From Rhynchopus sp. YZ270_cl-10 (Eukaryota > Euglenozoa > Diplonemea > Diplonemida > Diplonemidae): a stretch of 64,000 nt of DNA. The position numbers and the translations under genes were made by a program. Each line of letters starts with the position of its first letter. Positions within the stretch are counted from its first letter, which is position 1. This document shows, one piece after another, positions 19,237 through 30,263 of the stretch. A model generated the notes under the pieces. That model made no database searches. It was not told the DNA's origin and saw only the letters and a program-made list of their open reading frames with translations. The stretch lies in assembly GCA_964035575.1 (NCBI GenBank), contig OZ037882.1, positions 806,001 to 870,000 on the forward strand. The letters are read 5' to 3'.

Positions 19237-20535
19237 ATGTGTCTAATCCTCTCCGAATTCGCTGCCCGACTTCAAGCGATGGACAAAACCATCCCTGATG
19301 TGCTTCTCGTCCACCTCTTCATCATCGCTGTGTACACGCTCTGGGTCTTTGGGGTGCTATTGGGCAGCGTAATGGTCGCTGGGTCTGGTCATATTGGGAT
19401 TTTTGGAGCTTGGTGTGGGTTGTGCGGGATGATGGTGCCGTGCATCCTTGCCCCTACCCTGCCACATGGTGCAGTTTCGTTTGTGCAGCAGGCTTGGGGA
19501 AACAACATTCGTCCCAATCTTGCGAGATATCTTCAGTTCTCTTTCGCGGTGTGTGTGGTTGTGGTTGCAACCTGCGCAGTAGGTATCGCGACCCCTCCGA
19601 TGCTCGACTTTGTATCAGCAGCGAGGGCAAGAAACATCGCCGGACGTTCCACAGTCGACCTCTTCTGTGAATCCCCTTCAGTGACAAACCTCTCCGCAGT
19701 TCCAGACCAAAAATACTTTGCGCTCAAAACTGGTCAATGGTACGTCGACTCCCGCTTTTTTCAGGCCCTGGTCGCGGATGATGAGGGCCCGATTTATTAT
19801 ACCGCGCCGTTGAAGATGAAGAATGGAGGGGAGTTGTGTGTGTTCGACCCTCCGGTTCGCGCGGTGTGTGGAGTACCGTTTTCTAGGGAGCAAACAAGCA
19901 AGGACTTTTCGGAGTGTGGGTGGGACGCAGAAATTTCTGCTGAAACAACGATTATCAGGCGGATCGACGCTGCCAGGAGTATCGACAGCGATATTCGTCA
20001 CAGAGCGGAGCAGTTGGACCACGACAGCTTTCTCATTGAATTCAACAGCGAGCCGCACAGCATCATCATCGACGAAGCAGAGTCTGCAGGAGACGCCGCG
20101 GAAAGCCACACCAAGCTTATGCTCTTCATCTGGGCCGGTCTTGTCCTCATTCTGATCATTTCGATTACCTGGATTACCCTTGGTGACAACGCAGTGGCGA
20201 AAGGGATTAGCGTGACCTCTGGAAGCTTCCGGAGTAACCCTACTTTGTCCTTCCGGTTTGAAACCCCTCAGAGAGAGAATAGCGGGGAAAATGGATCTCA
20301 GGGGGAAGGGGCAGGATCACGTGGAGAAGAACAGCAGGACGATGAGGAAGCCGCTGAAAGAGCGTCCGAAATGGACGCTGATGTGCCGGATTTTGCCTCT
20401 GAAATGATGCCTTTAACTCCACCGCAAAACCCTTTGGATGGATTGGAGAGAATCGAAGACGAAGAAGAAGAAGGCGTAATGGAAGAACAAAAGGACGATG
20501 GAGAGGGGGAGATTACGATTAGAATCTCTAATTAG
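19237..20535 (+). CDS. Four-TM membrane protein, tetraspanin-like topology
   Basis: 432 aa. The start at 19237 was chosen because it follows an A-rich leader and begins right before the first membrane segment; the frame stays open upstream but over repeat-derived sequence. Hydrophobic segments lie near residues 22-48, 52-72, 99-122 and 294-314. A ~170-residue loop between TM3 and TM4 carries Cys144, 201, 211 and 227. The ~115-residue C-terminal tail is strongly acidic (DEEEEEGVMEE). Four TMs with a large Cys-bearing second loop is the tetraspanin plan, but the CCG motif is absent, so membership is not claimed. Likely a plasma-membrane or vesicle protein. Function unknown. Confidence 0.8.
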   Translation: MCLILSEFAARLQAMDKTIPDVLLVHLFIIAVYTLWVFGVLLGSVMVAGSGHIGIFGAWCGLCGMMVPCILAPTLPHGAVSFVQQAWGNNIRPNLARYLQFSFAVCVVVVATCAVGIATPPMLDFVSAARARNIAGRSTVDLFCESPSVTNLSAVPDQKYFALKTGQWYVDSRFFQALVADDEGPIYYTAPLKMKNGGELCVFDPPVRAVCGVPFSREQTSKDFSECGWDAEISAETTIIRRIDAARSIDSDIRHRAEQLDHDSFLIEFNSEPHSIIIDEAESAGDAAESHTKLMLFIWAGLVLILIISITWITLGDNAVAKGISVTSGSFRSNPTLSFRFETPQRENSGENGSQGEGAGSRGEEQQDDEEAAERASEMDADVPDFASEMMPLTPPQNPLDGLERIEDEEEEGVMEEQKDDGEGEITIRISN

Positions 20536-20560
20536 ATGGGGGATGTGGAAAAGAAAAAAG

Positions 20561-20615
20561 GTATAGTGGAGTTCATCTTCGGGGTGTCTACACTAATAAA
20601 CTAAACCAAGTTTTC
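20561..20615 (+). repeat. Module M7 just after a stop codon
   Basis: TAGTGGAGTTCATCTTCGGG, GTGTCTACACTAATA, AAACCAAGTTTTC, then A10. Copies at 30389-30440 and (diverged) 32908-32945. Here it begins ~25 bp after the stop of the four-TM gene, so a 3'-UTR or 3'-end role is possible. Confidence 0.6.
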
Positions 20616-20717
20616 AAAAAAAAAAGGAAAAAGAACAAAAGGGTGGTAGGGAGAGAGAAGAGGTGATAGAGTGTTCCCTCGTTGTGTTCATTATTTATTT
20701 TTTTCGAGTCTCCCATA

Positions 20718-21048
20718 AGGGCTTAGTTATTTTTTTTTTTGGTACGCGTCCGCGCGCGCTCAAATTTTTGGAAATCCAAAAATAAAAAATAAAAAATAAA
20801 AAATAAAAAATAAAAAAAAAAATATGCCGGTGTGGTATGCATGGAAAAGTAGAAAAAAAGTTGGAAAATTTCAACATTTTTTTTTTTTCGAATATTTTTT
20901 TTCGATATATTTTTTTTTGGGCACAACATTGATTTTGCAGGCCAAAACAAGTTATTTTTTTTTGGTATTTTATTTTTTTTTGCGCGCGCGCGCTCAAAAT
21001 TTGAGGGGGGTCCCGGACGCGTACCAAGAAAAAAAATAACTAAGCCCT
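20718..21048. mobile_element. 330-bp foldback, AGGGCTTAGTTATT ends
   Basis: The ends are AGGGCTTAGTTATTTTTT and AAAAATAACTAAGCCCT, followed inward by GGTACGCGTCCG / CGGACGCGTACC and then GCGCGCGCTCAAA on both sides. The centre is homopolymer-rich. No coding content. Confidence 0.7.
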
Positions 21049-21635
21049 AATTTTGGATTTTTTCAAAAAAAAAAAAAAGGTGACAATTTTTTGTTGTGGA
21101 AAGAGTCAACGCATCAACTATGAGGTGAAAGGTGAAGAAACGGAAGGTGAGACCTCTATTAGATGTGTTATGAATGATGTGAAAAAAGAAAATATTCATA
21201 TTTTTTTTCAATCTTTTTTTCTTTTTTTTTCAGTTGTCTATCAGTTTATTGAATTGCATTGCGTTGAAATTCAGTGTTTTTTTCTCGAAATGGAAAATAT
21301 ATGAAATTCGTCTTTTCAGTGCAAAAAATGAAACAACAAAAGTTTTAAAAAAGGGCGTTCTTTTTGAATACCCCCTCATCTCTTTAGTAGTGAGGCTTCA
21401 ACAGGAATTAGTCGCTATCTTAACAAAGAAGCGCACCTACCTCTCAACTTACAAAGTACTACAATGAAATGCAATACAAAACAAACAGAGTAGCAAAAAA
21501 CAAAAACAAAAACAACAAAGTTGAAACAAACTTTTTCAAACCCCCCCCATCTCTTTGGCTGTGAGAACAGTTTGCAGGGAAAAGGGAGGGGTACGGTGTG
21601 TGGGTGATGTTGTTTGGTTTTTGTATTGTTTCATT
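21049..21635. other. Intergenic, homopolymer-rich, no gene seen
   Basis: T-rich tracts and short frames only. No repeat family recognised. Confidence 0.4.
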
Positions 21636-21842
21636 CCAAATGGCTGGCATCATTGCAGTCAGTCGGAAGGGGTGTGCCTGCAATAACTACCATTTTTTAA
21701 GTTTTTTCTTCTTGCCGTCCTTTTTTTTTGGTACACTGTCACAAGAAGGCTTTGTATTTCAAAACATCTTTTTTTTTTTAACCCGCAGAGTCTCAGTGCC
21801 CCGCCTCCCAGAGGTGTTTTGCACTATCAATTTTCACTTTTT
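21636..21842 (+). repeat. Modules M3, M2 and M4 in series
   Basis: M3 at 21636-21695 (ATGGCTGGCATCATTGCAGT, GTGCCTGCAATAACTACC). M2 at 21731-21775 (GGTACACTGTCACAAGAAGG, TTTGTATTTCAAAAC). M4 3' half at 21779-21842 (AACCCGCAGAGTCTCAGTGC, GGTGTTTTGCACTATCAA). Confidence 0.65.
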
Positions 21843-22084
21843 TCTTTTTCTGACTCTTTTCAAGAAACGGATCATCTCAGAAGCTTTTTTTTTTCTCTCT
21901 CTTTTTTTTGTTCCATCCAAAATCCTCTCAATATTAAAAAAGTTGCAATTTTAGAATCAGTGAGGATTCTTCATTGATAGTTCATGAAACAATACTAAAA
22001 AAAAAAGAAGCAATGCCACCCACAACTCTATTTTATGAGTTTGTGGACATTATTGCGACCCTTTTTATATTCTTTATTTGACAT

Positions 22085-22212
22085 AGGTGACCAGGGGAAA
22101 CGAGAGTCTTAGGGTCATCTTATAAACCTTTTTTATTATTATTTGTGCTTTCATCCGGATGGCTGGCATCGTACGTGGGTCAGTCGGAGGTGCCTGCATT
22201 AATAACTTTACT
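22085..22212 (+). repeat. Modules M1 and M3 in series
   Basis: M1 at 22085-22135: AGGTGACC pairs with GGTCATCT while the inner stem has changed. M3 at 22147-22212: GTGCTTTCATCCGGATGGCT, then GGCATCGTACGTGGGTCAGT, then GGAGGTGCCTGCATTAATAA. This is the best M3 copy. Confidence 0.7.
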
Positions 22213-22439
22213 TTAATATCATTGGTGCTGTGCAGTTGTGTCATAGTAATAGTATCCAGCCCCCCCTCCAACAAAAAAATTAAAACCCATAGTACAAAAG
22301 GCTTCGGCCAACATTTGAGATACAGACCCGAATTCTCCCACCTAGTGGGATTACTCTGGCGATTGTCGAGACAACAAAAATAACAAAAAAAGACTTCATA
22401 AAACCCCATTCAGTTTTCACCCCACCCCACTTTATTTTT

Positions 22440-22478
22440 AGGTACAGTGTCACAGAGAGGGCTTTGTATTTCAAGTTT
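22440..22478 (+). repeat. Module M2 core
   Basis: GGTACAGTGTCACAGAGAGG followed by GCTTTGTATTTCAAGTTT. Confidence 0.65.
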
Positions 22479-22637
22479 TTTTTTTTTGTTACTCATGTCC
22501 TTATTTAGTATCAAAACCTGCGGGTTTGCGGTCTTTTGTGAGGCGTGTGTATCTCAGATTAGTTTATAGGTGAAGCGTTTTTTTTTTTTTTTTCTGCACC
22601 TTTTTCAGGGTAGTAGCTTAAAAGGTGCACTTTTCAA

Positions 22638-23226
22638 ATGTTGCTGGTTTGCTGGTTTACAAAAATTTTTCCCCGGTTGAAAGCGGTCGTCGCGCGCTTC
22701 GCGCGCGCCTCCCTGCCAACCGCAGAGTGGAGAGGCAAAGGGTAAATTTTGCGAGACAAGAAAGAAAATGGAATATAATCCTGTGTTAACGGCGCTTGGT
22801 CTTGCACCTTACGTTCCACTAACCGTACAAAGCCAATACGTCTTCCAGAAGCTGTTACAACGGTGGGTCATTTTGAAAAAATGGTCAACTTTTTGCAGCT
22901 TTGGTCAAGTTGCATTTGTGGCCGCAAAATGCAAGGGGGTTCCCTACGACATTGTAAACTCTATTTTTTGCGGAGCAAAAAAATAATATAAAGTGGCGCC
23001 GCAGGCGAAAAAAATTAGGTATAGTGCAAAATATGCAGCTTTGTACACCACAGAGTCACTCAATGAACCCTTTTTAGGGGTTCGCTTACGTGTGAGGCTT
23101 TCTCTTCTGTAAGTAAGAAAGTGGCGCGGGGCGACGAATAACTGAATCCCGAATCCCACTTTTTTTTTTTTATTTTCCCCCAAACCAGTAAACCAGCTTG
23201 TTCTGGTTTTGAAACCAGCAAAAGTA
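22638..23226. mobile_element. Possible TIR element carrying dispersed ~300-bp block, copy 2
   Basis: Left TTGCTGGTTTGCTGGTTTAC and right GTAAACCAGC...AAACCAGCAA are imperfect inverted repeats; no target duplication found. The cargo 22684-23005 matches 3764-4060, which lies in a different TIR element. The same block has therefore moved with two kinds of ends. The frame reading QSQYVFQK...FCSFGQVAFVAAKCKG is conserved in outline. Confidence 0.5.
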
Positions 23227-24459
23227 CCCAAGCTATTTCCCTGCCTTTTTTACTTCTCTTTTCTTCGATTCCCACATGCTTTTTTTTTTAAAGATGTGTG
23301 TGCACAGAGAGAGGTTCGTCTTACAAAATTTCCTTCTTTCTTTTTTTTGCATTCTTACTAGTTAATCTCAAGGTACTACTGGGGGGGTTAGATATACAAG
23401 ACCCCCCCCTCTTCTCACCGTATCTGCACACTGCCGTGTCTCCCTCTTCTGGCCTCCCCCAGGCATCAGGTGAGTGCTTAGGTTGGTGCAGCTAAAAAGT
23501 ATTCCTCAAAAAAAGCTGAGCCTTGCCTGTGTTGTTCTGTTTCCTTTTTTTTCAACTTCCCAGCAAATTCTTTGTTTTGCAAAAATAATGCGGGAAAAAA
23601 AAAAAAATATGCTTCGGCTACTTCAGTATTGTGTTCAGTTTTTTGTGGTGCGGTAAAAAGAACCACGGGGAATTGGGTAGCTGATCAAACCAAAAAGTTT
23701 GTGTTGTTTTTTTTTTTTTGTCTTTCTTTTTTAGATTCCCTTCGGGGGGAGCTCTTCTCATCCCGTTGTTGTGCTGTGCTGCTGTTTTTGGGTCTCTGTC
23801 ACATCTCAGTCAATATCAGTCACATCTCACCTTTAAGGTGTCTAAACACAAAGGAGAGGCCTAGACTTTATGACTTCATGCTTTACCACGGTTTCTTTGG
23901 ATATTTTATCCTCCCTTCAATCCCACTTCCCCCACCTGGCTGAAGTTATCAGTCGTTGTCGAGGGAATATCTTCTGCACCTTGTTGTCACCTCCGGCTTC
24001 ATCCCTTGAACAGAAGCGAGGCCAAAGGGATCGTTAGGCCATTGCTTTCACACCGAGGATCGGTACTGAAGATCATGTATTCGGTTGTTGTGTTTTTTAT
24101 TCAAAAAAAATTGAAGTTCAAAAAAATTATTTTCAAAAATGTTTAGAAAATAATACTCCCAAACCCCACATCTTTCATTGTTAATGTGTGTGCACGAGGG
24201 GCGCACCCATCCGTTCAAAAAAAAATTCTCAGTAATGACTGAATGTTGTCTTGTGTCCGTGACGGGCGTCAGACACTTTTTTCAACGTTGTTTTGTCTTT
24301 TGTCTTTTTTCTTTTTTCTATTTTTTTTTATTCAAAAAGAAAATCTATCGGCTCTGGTGATGTGCTCAGACGGTTGTCGACACGACAAATGCAGTATTGT
24401 TCACGGCAGAAGTCTGGCAGAGTCTGGATAGGGCCCGTATGGTTAGAAATATCGACAGT
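23227..24459. other. Intergenic segment with one weak M1 relic
   Basis: 23300-23336 resembles M1 (GAGAGAGGTTCGTCTTACAA). The rest is T-rich with unique patches at 23700-24100 and 24230-24460. Frames are short, and no protein or RNA gene is recognised. Confidence 0.35.
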
Positions 24460-24527
24460 GGAGTTTGCACAAAACTGTGGCAACACAACCGAGGCACACT
24501 ACACTACTCCAAACAATTTATCAAAAA
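24460..24527 (+). repeat. Module M6, copy 1
   Basis: CACAAAACTGTGGCAACACA, then ACCGAGGCACACTACACTAC, then TCCAAACAATTTATC and an A run. Other copies are at 30264-30331 and 36050-36116. Confidence 0.7.
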
Positions 24528-25773
24528 AGGAAGAATGCTCTGCAGCAACGATTATTTATCTCCCTTCTTTGCCCTTTTTGGCTTTCTCTTTTTTCTGAAA
24601 ACCATTACTTATTTTGCTCTTGGCTTTTTTGTTTTTTTTTATATCCTCTTTTTTTGTTGTTGCAATATGACCACCCAGTCGTGCTGCACCAACAACAACA
24701 AAAATTATTTATCATCCAAACCCACCCTCAAATAAACTCCCCAACCCAGCTTTTCTTGTACTCTTGAAAACCTTTGAAAAGACAAAATGTGTGCATTATG
24801 CGAAACACAACGTTCATACTTTCAAATTTCAAAAAAAAAAAACTTCCCCCCCCCCCCCCCCATTACCCCTATAGTCTCAAGCGTTTTGTTATAAGTTACA
24901 GAAAACTAATAAAAAAAAGCAAGCGCAAAAAAAAAAAAAAATCTGCATGGTGCTTTCGGAAGTCGGTCAACGACCTGTCAATATCGACCCCTCCCGGAGC
25001 ACCACTGCATCTATACCTTTGAAATTAGCATTTCGGGCGACTTTGTTTTGTTTTTACAGAACCCCCATCCTCGGATAGGGTTGCTTGTTGAAACTGCAAA
25101 AAAAAGCAACAAAAAAAAAGGCAACTTATTTTTGGGTTGAGGATGATCTGCATCTATACCCTTTGAAATTCATTGGCCTTTTTGGGCGATTTTGTGATCT
25201 GAGAGGAGATTGTGTCATACACGGTTTATCAAGCTTCATCCTTCTTGTTTTTTTTCCCCCTTCTTTCCCAACTTCCATAGACCTGGGCGTCGGTAGATTC
25301 TCATTGATTTTTTTTTCTTCTTCTCAAAAAAGGGGGGCCTTTGATCCCTTGATTTTATACTTTTTTTTTCCCGCTTTCACATTTTTTTTTTTTTTGAAAA
25401 AGAAAGAACAGAAAAATACAAAAAAAAGATCTAGGTTTCACTGTACACATAAAAGTATAATGGGACCCGATTTTTTGAAAAAGGGGTGTACATGATTACC
25501 CCCTCTGATGCTTTCCTGCTTTCTGCTAAAGTGGTAATGAAATTTTTGTTTGCACTTTTTTTTTTTTTTGAAATAACAAAACGAAACCATAGAGGAGAAC
25601 GAGAAACAACCCTTTCCCCAGCAAATACCCGCGGACCATGTTGAGCTAGAAAAAAAAATGCACAAGAAAAATTGCGTGGAGTTCACACGAGAAAAAAAAA
25701 GCGAGGTGTCCACAGTGCGGCGCAATATTACGGGGCGCATAAGTATGGGCAAAAATTGGATTTACCCATAATT
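24528..25773. other. Intergenic, homopolymer-rich, no gene seen
   Basis: Long A, T and C runs with short unique patches; no family or frame recognised. A duplicated phrase, CTGCATCTATACC...TTTGAAATT, at 25006 and 25149 suggests a small local duplication. Confidence 0.4.
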
Positions 25774-26191
25774 GAGGTGATCCAGCGCACACTTTTCCAC
25801 ACTTTTTCACACCGTGAAAACGTGTGAAAACAAGTGAAAACGTGTGAAACCAAGGTGAAAATGTGTGAAATCAAGTGAAAATGTGTGAAACCATGTGAAA
25901 CCATGTGAAAATGTGTGAAACCATGTGAAAATATGTGAAACCAAGTGAAAATGTGTGAAACCATGTGAAAACACCAAGTTTTTTTTCTGGAGGAATCCAC
26001 TCAGAGTGCGTGAAGCAGTTTTTTTTTCACTTTCGTACACACTTTTTCACACCGTGAAACCATGTGAAAATGTGTGAAACCAAGTGAAAATATGTGAAAC
26101 CATGTGAAAATGTGTGAAACCATGTGAAAATGTGTGAAAATGTGTGAAACCAAGTGAAAATGTGTGAAAAAGCGTGAGACTGGATCACCTC
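25774..26191. mobile_element. GTGAAA-minisatellite MITE, copy 3 (418 bp)
   Basis: Ends GAGGTGATCCAG / CTGGATCACCTC and the same central bridge as copies 1 and 2. If the TIR is taken as TTGAGG...CCTCAA, TAA flanks both sides, a possible 3-bp target duplication. Confidence 0.85.
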
Positions 26192-27538
26192 AATAATAAT
26201 ATAGCGACGCACACTACACGTCATCAATTTTTCAGAAAAAATAAATTCATAAAAAAAAAAAGCCCATTCAAAACCCCAAGCACGTAGACCATACGGTTCC
26301 GTCTTTTGGAACTTTGAATAGGCTCTGTGTGTGCTCAACGATTCATGGCTCCATCACCCCATCACGCACAAAGCACTTTCAAAACAAAAAACATTTCCAA
26401 AATCCCCTCACCCCTAAAAAAAACCCCCCAACCCATTCGTTTATATACCATATTCTATTTTGTGTAACTCAACACAAGATTTTCTCAAAAAAAAAAAAAA
26501 AAGCTCTTTGTTCCAAACGATGTTTACTGTTTTTTAGAAGAAGCGGGTTGTGACAGTGTCACTAATCTATCTTTAGTGTGATTTTTTATTTTATTTTTGT
26601 TGTTGTTGCACAAAACGCCTTTTGCGGAGTTTTTTTTTTTCTAACTGTCTCATTTTGTCTCTTCATCTACTGCCACACACTTTTTCTGTAAGGCTCAGAT
26701 GTTTTGTTTGTAAGTATCTCAGGTCAGTATCCTCGCCCTTTGTTTAAATCCGATGTTAACCTCGTTAACTGGATGTAGGACCCCGGTATACCAGTCTCAT
26801 CTCTGTTACGGGCTTTTATTAAGGTACCTAAAGCACAAAAGGGTGCATCCTCGTGATGGTCTACCATCGTTATCAACCCGTGAATAGTGTTTTTTTTTTT
26901 TTTTTTTTGTGTGGGTTCGCGTGTGGAAAAGGAGGAGGAAGGGAAGAAGAAAAGGAAGGTAGTAATATCACCGTTAGTGTGTTGTCACTCAAAAAAAGAG
27001 GGGGAAAAAGAACAACAACAAACGCAAAAATGTAATGTTGGGGGTCAAACCAACGGCTGTTTTTCTGTCTTCTTTTTTTTTTGCTTCTTTTTTTTCTTTC
27101 TTCAAAAATTGTTCTTATCTGTGCAGGCTTGGTGTCATTTCTGGGCCCTTGTCTTTATTTTTTTCCAGATTTTTTTTGCTGTGTTTCCTAGAATCTGTCT
27201 CCTCCCTTTTTTTTTTTTTCTTCGGAAAACTATTCTTGTCTAAAAAATACAATTATTTCTCCCCCTCTTCTTTTAATTGTGCAATATGCTGGGATTGTTC
27301 CCTTTTTTTTTTTTTATGAGGTTTTTTGAAAGTAATCGGGGGATGTCTGACCCTTTTGGGCCATTCTTGGGCCCTTTTTTTTGGGGTCATCCAAAACCGC
27401 AAAATCAGCCACACCAATAAGCCCTAGCGTTGTATTGACAACTTTATCCCATTTTTTGTTGTGATTTTTTTTTTCTAGGTAAAAGAGGAGTTTTTACATC
27501 CTTTCTATATAAAATAATTCACATATTTTTTTCTTGGC
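26192..27538. other. Intergenic, homopolymer-rich, weak module traces
   Basis: 26755-26850 has GGATGTAGGACCCCGGTATA and ACGGGCTTTTATT, then GGTACCTAAAGCAC, which look like eroded M2 and M1. Otherwise T-rich with no gene. Confidence 0.35.
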
Positions 27539-27717
27539 TGGTACACAGTCTCTGAGAGGGATTTTGTATTTCAGTTCGATGACCTGTGGAGAACCAGTGC
27601 CCTGCGCCCGCTGATGTACGGTGAGGCGTTTGCATTTTCAACGTCTTTTTCAGGTCAACCCTTTTTTAAAGATGCGAATCAAAAGCACGAGAGATCTAAG
27701 ATCATCTTTGCAAAAAC
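27539..27717 (+). repeat. Modules M2, M4 and M1 in series
   Basis: M2 at 27539-27580 (GGTACACAGTCTCTGAGAGG, TTTGTATTTCAG). M4 at 27574-27645 (GTTCGATGACC, CCAGTGCCCTGCGCCC, GGCGTTTGCATTTTCAAC). M1 relic at 27678-27717 (AGCACGAGAGATCTAAGATC). Confidence 0.6.
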
Positions 27718-28002
27718 CATCTTATCTCACCCGAAAAAAAATGAAAAAGGAAAAATTAAAAATCGTCGTGAGAAACGTTAAGACTCTAAGATATAGTGTG
27801 ATGTTTTTTTTTTTGTCTCTTTTTTGCTATTTTCTTTTCTGCTTCCCTTCTAGCTTAGTTGTTGTTGTTGTTGTTGTTTTGTTTTTTTTTTTTTTTTTTC
27901 TATTTTTGTGCGGGATATAGAACGGGGCCTTTTCTCTTTTCTTTCTTTTTCTTTTTGTTCTACTGTCCCAAAGGTTTTTTTTTTTGCATTTTCTCAGTAG
28001 TA

Positions 28003-28167
28003 TCCGGATTCAGATTGACCTGGAATCCCTGGAAAACCTGGAATTTGGGGACAAATTGGTGTTCAGGAGGGGGCCTATATTGACATGTCCTTGACATGTC
28101 CTTGACAGGTATTTCAGGAACACCACAAATCTGAGCAACCTGGAATCACCTGGATCTGGATCCGGAT
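28003..28167. repeat. 165-bp inverted-repeat unit with CTGGAT words
   Basis: Left ATCCGGATTCAGATT and right ATCTGGATCCGGAT form imperfect inverted ends. Inside are ACCTGGAATC words and a direct duplication of GACATGTCCTT. Confidence 0.5.
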
Positions 28168-29605
28168 GCGACCCATGCACGATTTCTCAAAGGAAAAAAA
28201 AAAAAAAAAAAAAAATCATTTCCCTCCCCCCACCTCATATGGTTTCTGTTCTTCCAGAAATTTTCCCCCATTTTTTTTTGTGTTGTTTTTTGCACTGCAA
28301 AAAGAAGCAACTCTTATTGAAAAACTGACAGCACCTTATGTTGTCCTATAACCCAATAAAATTTTTTTGTGTTGTCTTTTCTTTGCACTGTCAACACCTT
28401 TCCCCTTATGCACCCACGTTTTCTGATGGTGGAATGCTGCAAGGTTTTTTTTTTTCCTATTGATGTGCGTGTTTTCCTTTCAGACCAAATCAGCTCTATT
28501 CATATCCTGTCTTCCTTTTTTTCTCATCACTTTTTTTTTTCAAGGAGAAAAATGGAGTTTTTGCTTTAGAAAATACAAAGAAAAAAAACCGAGTTTTTTT
28601 TTTAAGACTGTCAATATGGCAGCTATACTGTCAGACAGAACACCGCTGAGATTATCAGTGAAGGGGGAAAATACATAAATGTGATATCAATGTACGGACC
28701 ATGTCACACACATGCTACACGTTGTCACGCAACGCGTGTCAAAGCAAACCAAAGGGGGAGGTAGGTAGGTGGCGCACAGGTACGTCCATTTTGTCTCTTC
28801 TATAGGTGTTGTGTACCATAATAATGCCCCCCTTTTTTTTTGTTACAGAGCACAAAGCACTTTCAAAACATACAAAAAATATTTTCAAAGCCCCCTTTTT
28901 TTGTTGATATCTCCTTTCCCCCCCTGAATGGTTGGTAGTATTATGGAGTTCGTACACAAAAGCAACAAAAAAAAGCAAATAGTACATTTTTAAAGACCAC
29001 CAAAACAAAGAGCACAAAGCAAAAACAAGAACTTTCATTCAAACTTCCCTGAATGGTTGGTTGTATTATGGAGTTCGTGACGTCTATTTATGATTGGAAA
29101 ATACAGTCTTTGATTGTTCTTCTGTGGTACCCAAGAAATAAAAAATACCAAGTACGCAACAACTACACTAAGTACGCACTATGGGTATTCCTTGCACAAA
29201 GTGCGCAAGAAGAACACAAGAAAGTACGCAATATGGGGTCGTCAGGAGCACCATTCTGGTTTTTTTTATTGTAAAATTCGTCACGAATCTACCCACTACA
29301 GCCAAACAAAAAGCTCACCATTCAAAAAAAAATCCCCTCCTTCCCTTTATACGCCCAATCCTTCCCCTTTTTTCTTAGCCTTTCCTCGTTATCTTACTCC
29401 TATTTCCTGCAGCGAACATCTGCAGGCAAGACATTCGTTCATCCTTTATTGAGGCTTAAGCTTCAATCTTTTTTCCTCCTTTTTTTTTTTATTATTTGTG
29501 CGCTTCGCCCAAATAAGTTTGGAATTTTTTTTTTGGCTTTTTTTTTTGGCGCCTTTTTATTGGACGTCACAATATATTGAGTATGTTTTAAGTTACCCAG
29601 GACTG
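28168..29605. other. Intergenic, homopolymer-rich, no gene seen
   Basis: The phrase CCTGAATGGTTG-TA-TATTATGGAGTTCGT occurs twice (28923 and 29048), each beside AAAGCACAAAGCA-like A-rich sequence; this is a small duplication. No protein or RNA gene recognised. Confidence 0.35.
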
Positions 29606-29672
29606 TTTCTTTGTGCTTTCATCCGGATGGCTGGGCTGGCATCGTACAGGTAGAGATGTGCCTCCATTCATG
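29606..29672 (+). repeat. Module M3
   Basis: GTGCTTTCATCCGGATGGCT, a small GGCT insertion, then GGCATCGTACAGGTAGAGAT and GTGCCTCC. Confidence 0.6.
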
Positions 29673-29691
29673 AGCGAGAGTTCTTTTTCTT

Positions 29692-29892
29692 TGGATGACT
29701 AAGACCACCTGATTTTTGCCCCCGCGTATAGGCGCGTATAGCGCGTAAAGGCTGGGAAAAATGGGTGGGGTTTGGCCTATACGGCCTGTACGGGCCTTTT
29801 CGGGCCTGTATGGGACTTTAAGCGCATTTTCGCGGGGTAAAAAATCAGGTGGTAAGAGCAATGAGGCTTAGGTTCATCTGGCGAAACCTTTT
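29692..29892 (+). repeat. Module M1 interrupted by a MITE
   Basis: GGATGACTAAG (29693-29703) and AGCAATGAGGCTTAGGTTCATCT (from 29857) are the two halves of one M1 hairpin. GGATGA pairs with TCATCT and CTAAG with CTTAG. They are split by the 150-bp element at 29704-29853, which duplicated AAG. Confidence 0.7.
29704..29853. mobile_element. 150-bp MITE with 3-bp target duplication
   Basis: The ends are ACCACCTGATTTTTGCCCC and GGGGTAAAAAATCAGGTGGT, flanked by AAG on both sides. The interior has GCGCGTATAG and CGGGCC palindromic words. A 3-bp duplication fits CACTA- or Harbinger-type elements, but the class is not assigned. Confidence 0.8.
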
Positions 29893-30263
29893 TCTCTTCT
29901 TCTTCATTTTTTTGTTTTTTTTGTGTGTGATTTTCCTTTTTATAAGAGAGAGAGATTGTGTGCCTGTTGATGAGTCGCAGCCCTCCTCGGATATTTTATT
30001 TTATTTTTTATTTGGTTGAAAAAGGTGACGAAGCAAAAAGTGTGCACACTACTACAAAAAAACGATTTTGGTGTGATTCAGGGGGTACGGACAACCCACG
30101 GACAACCCACGGAAGAACCACGGGGGAACCACGGAGAACTGTTTCGGGCTATATTAATATTTGCGGAGCACCTTCGGGAGAACCACGGGGGAACCACGGA
30201 GAATCCAATTGGGTGATCACACCAGATTTGATGAAAACTTACAAAAAAAAGAGAAAGTGTAGA
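29893..30263. other. Intergenic with GAACCACGG direct repeats
   Basis: 30075-30210 holds repeated CCACGGACAACCCACGG and GAACCACGGGGGAACCACGG words on both sides of a unique ~45-bp segment. No gene recognised. Confidence 0.4.
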
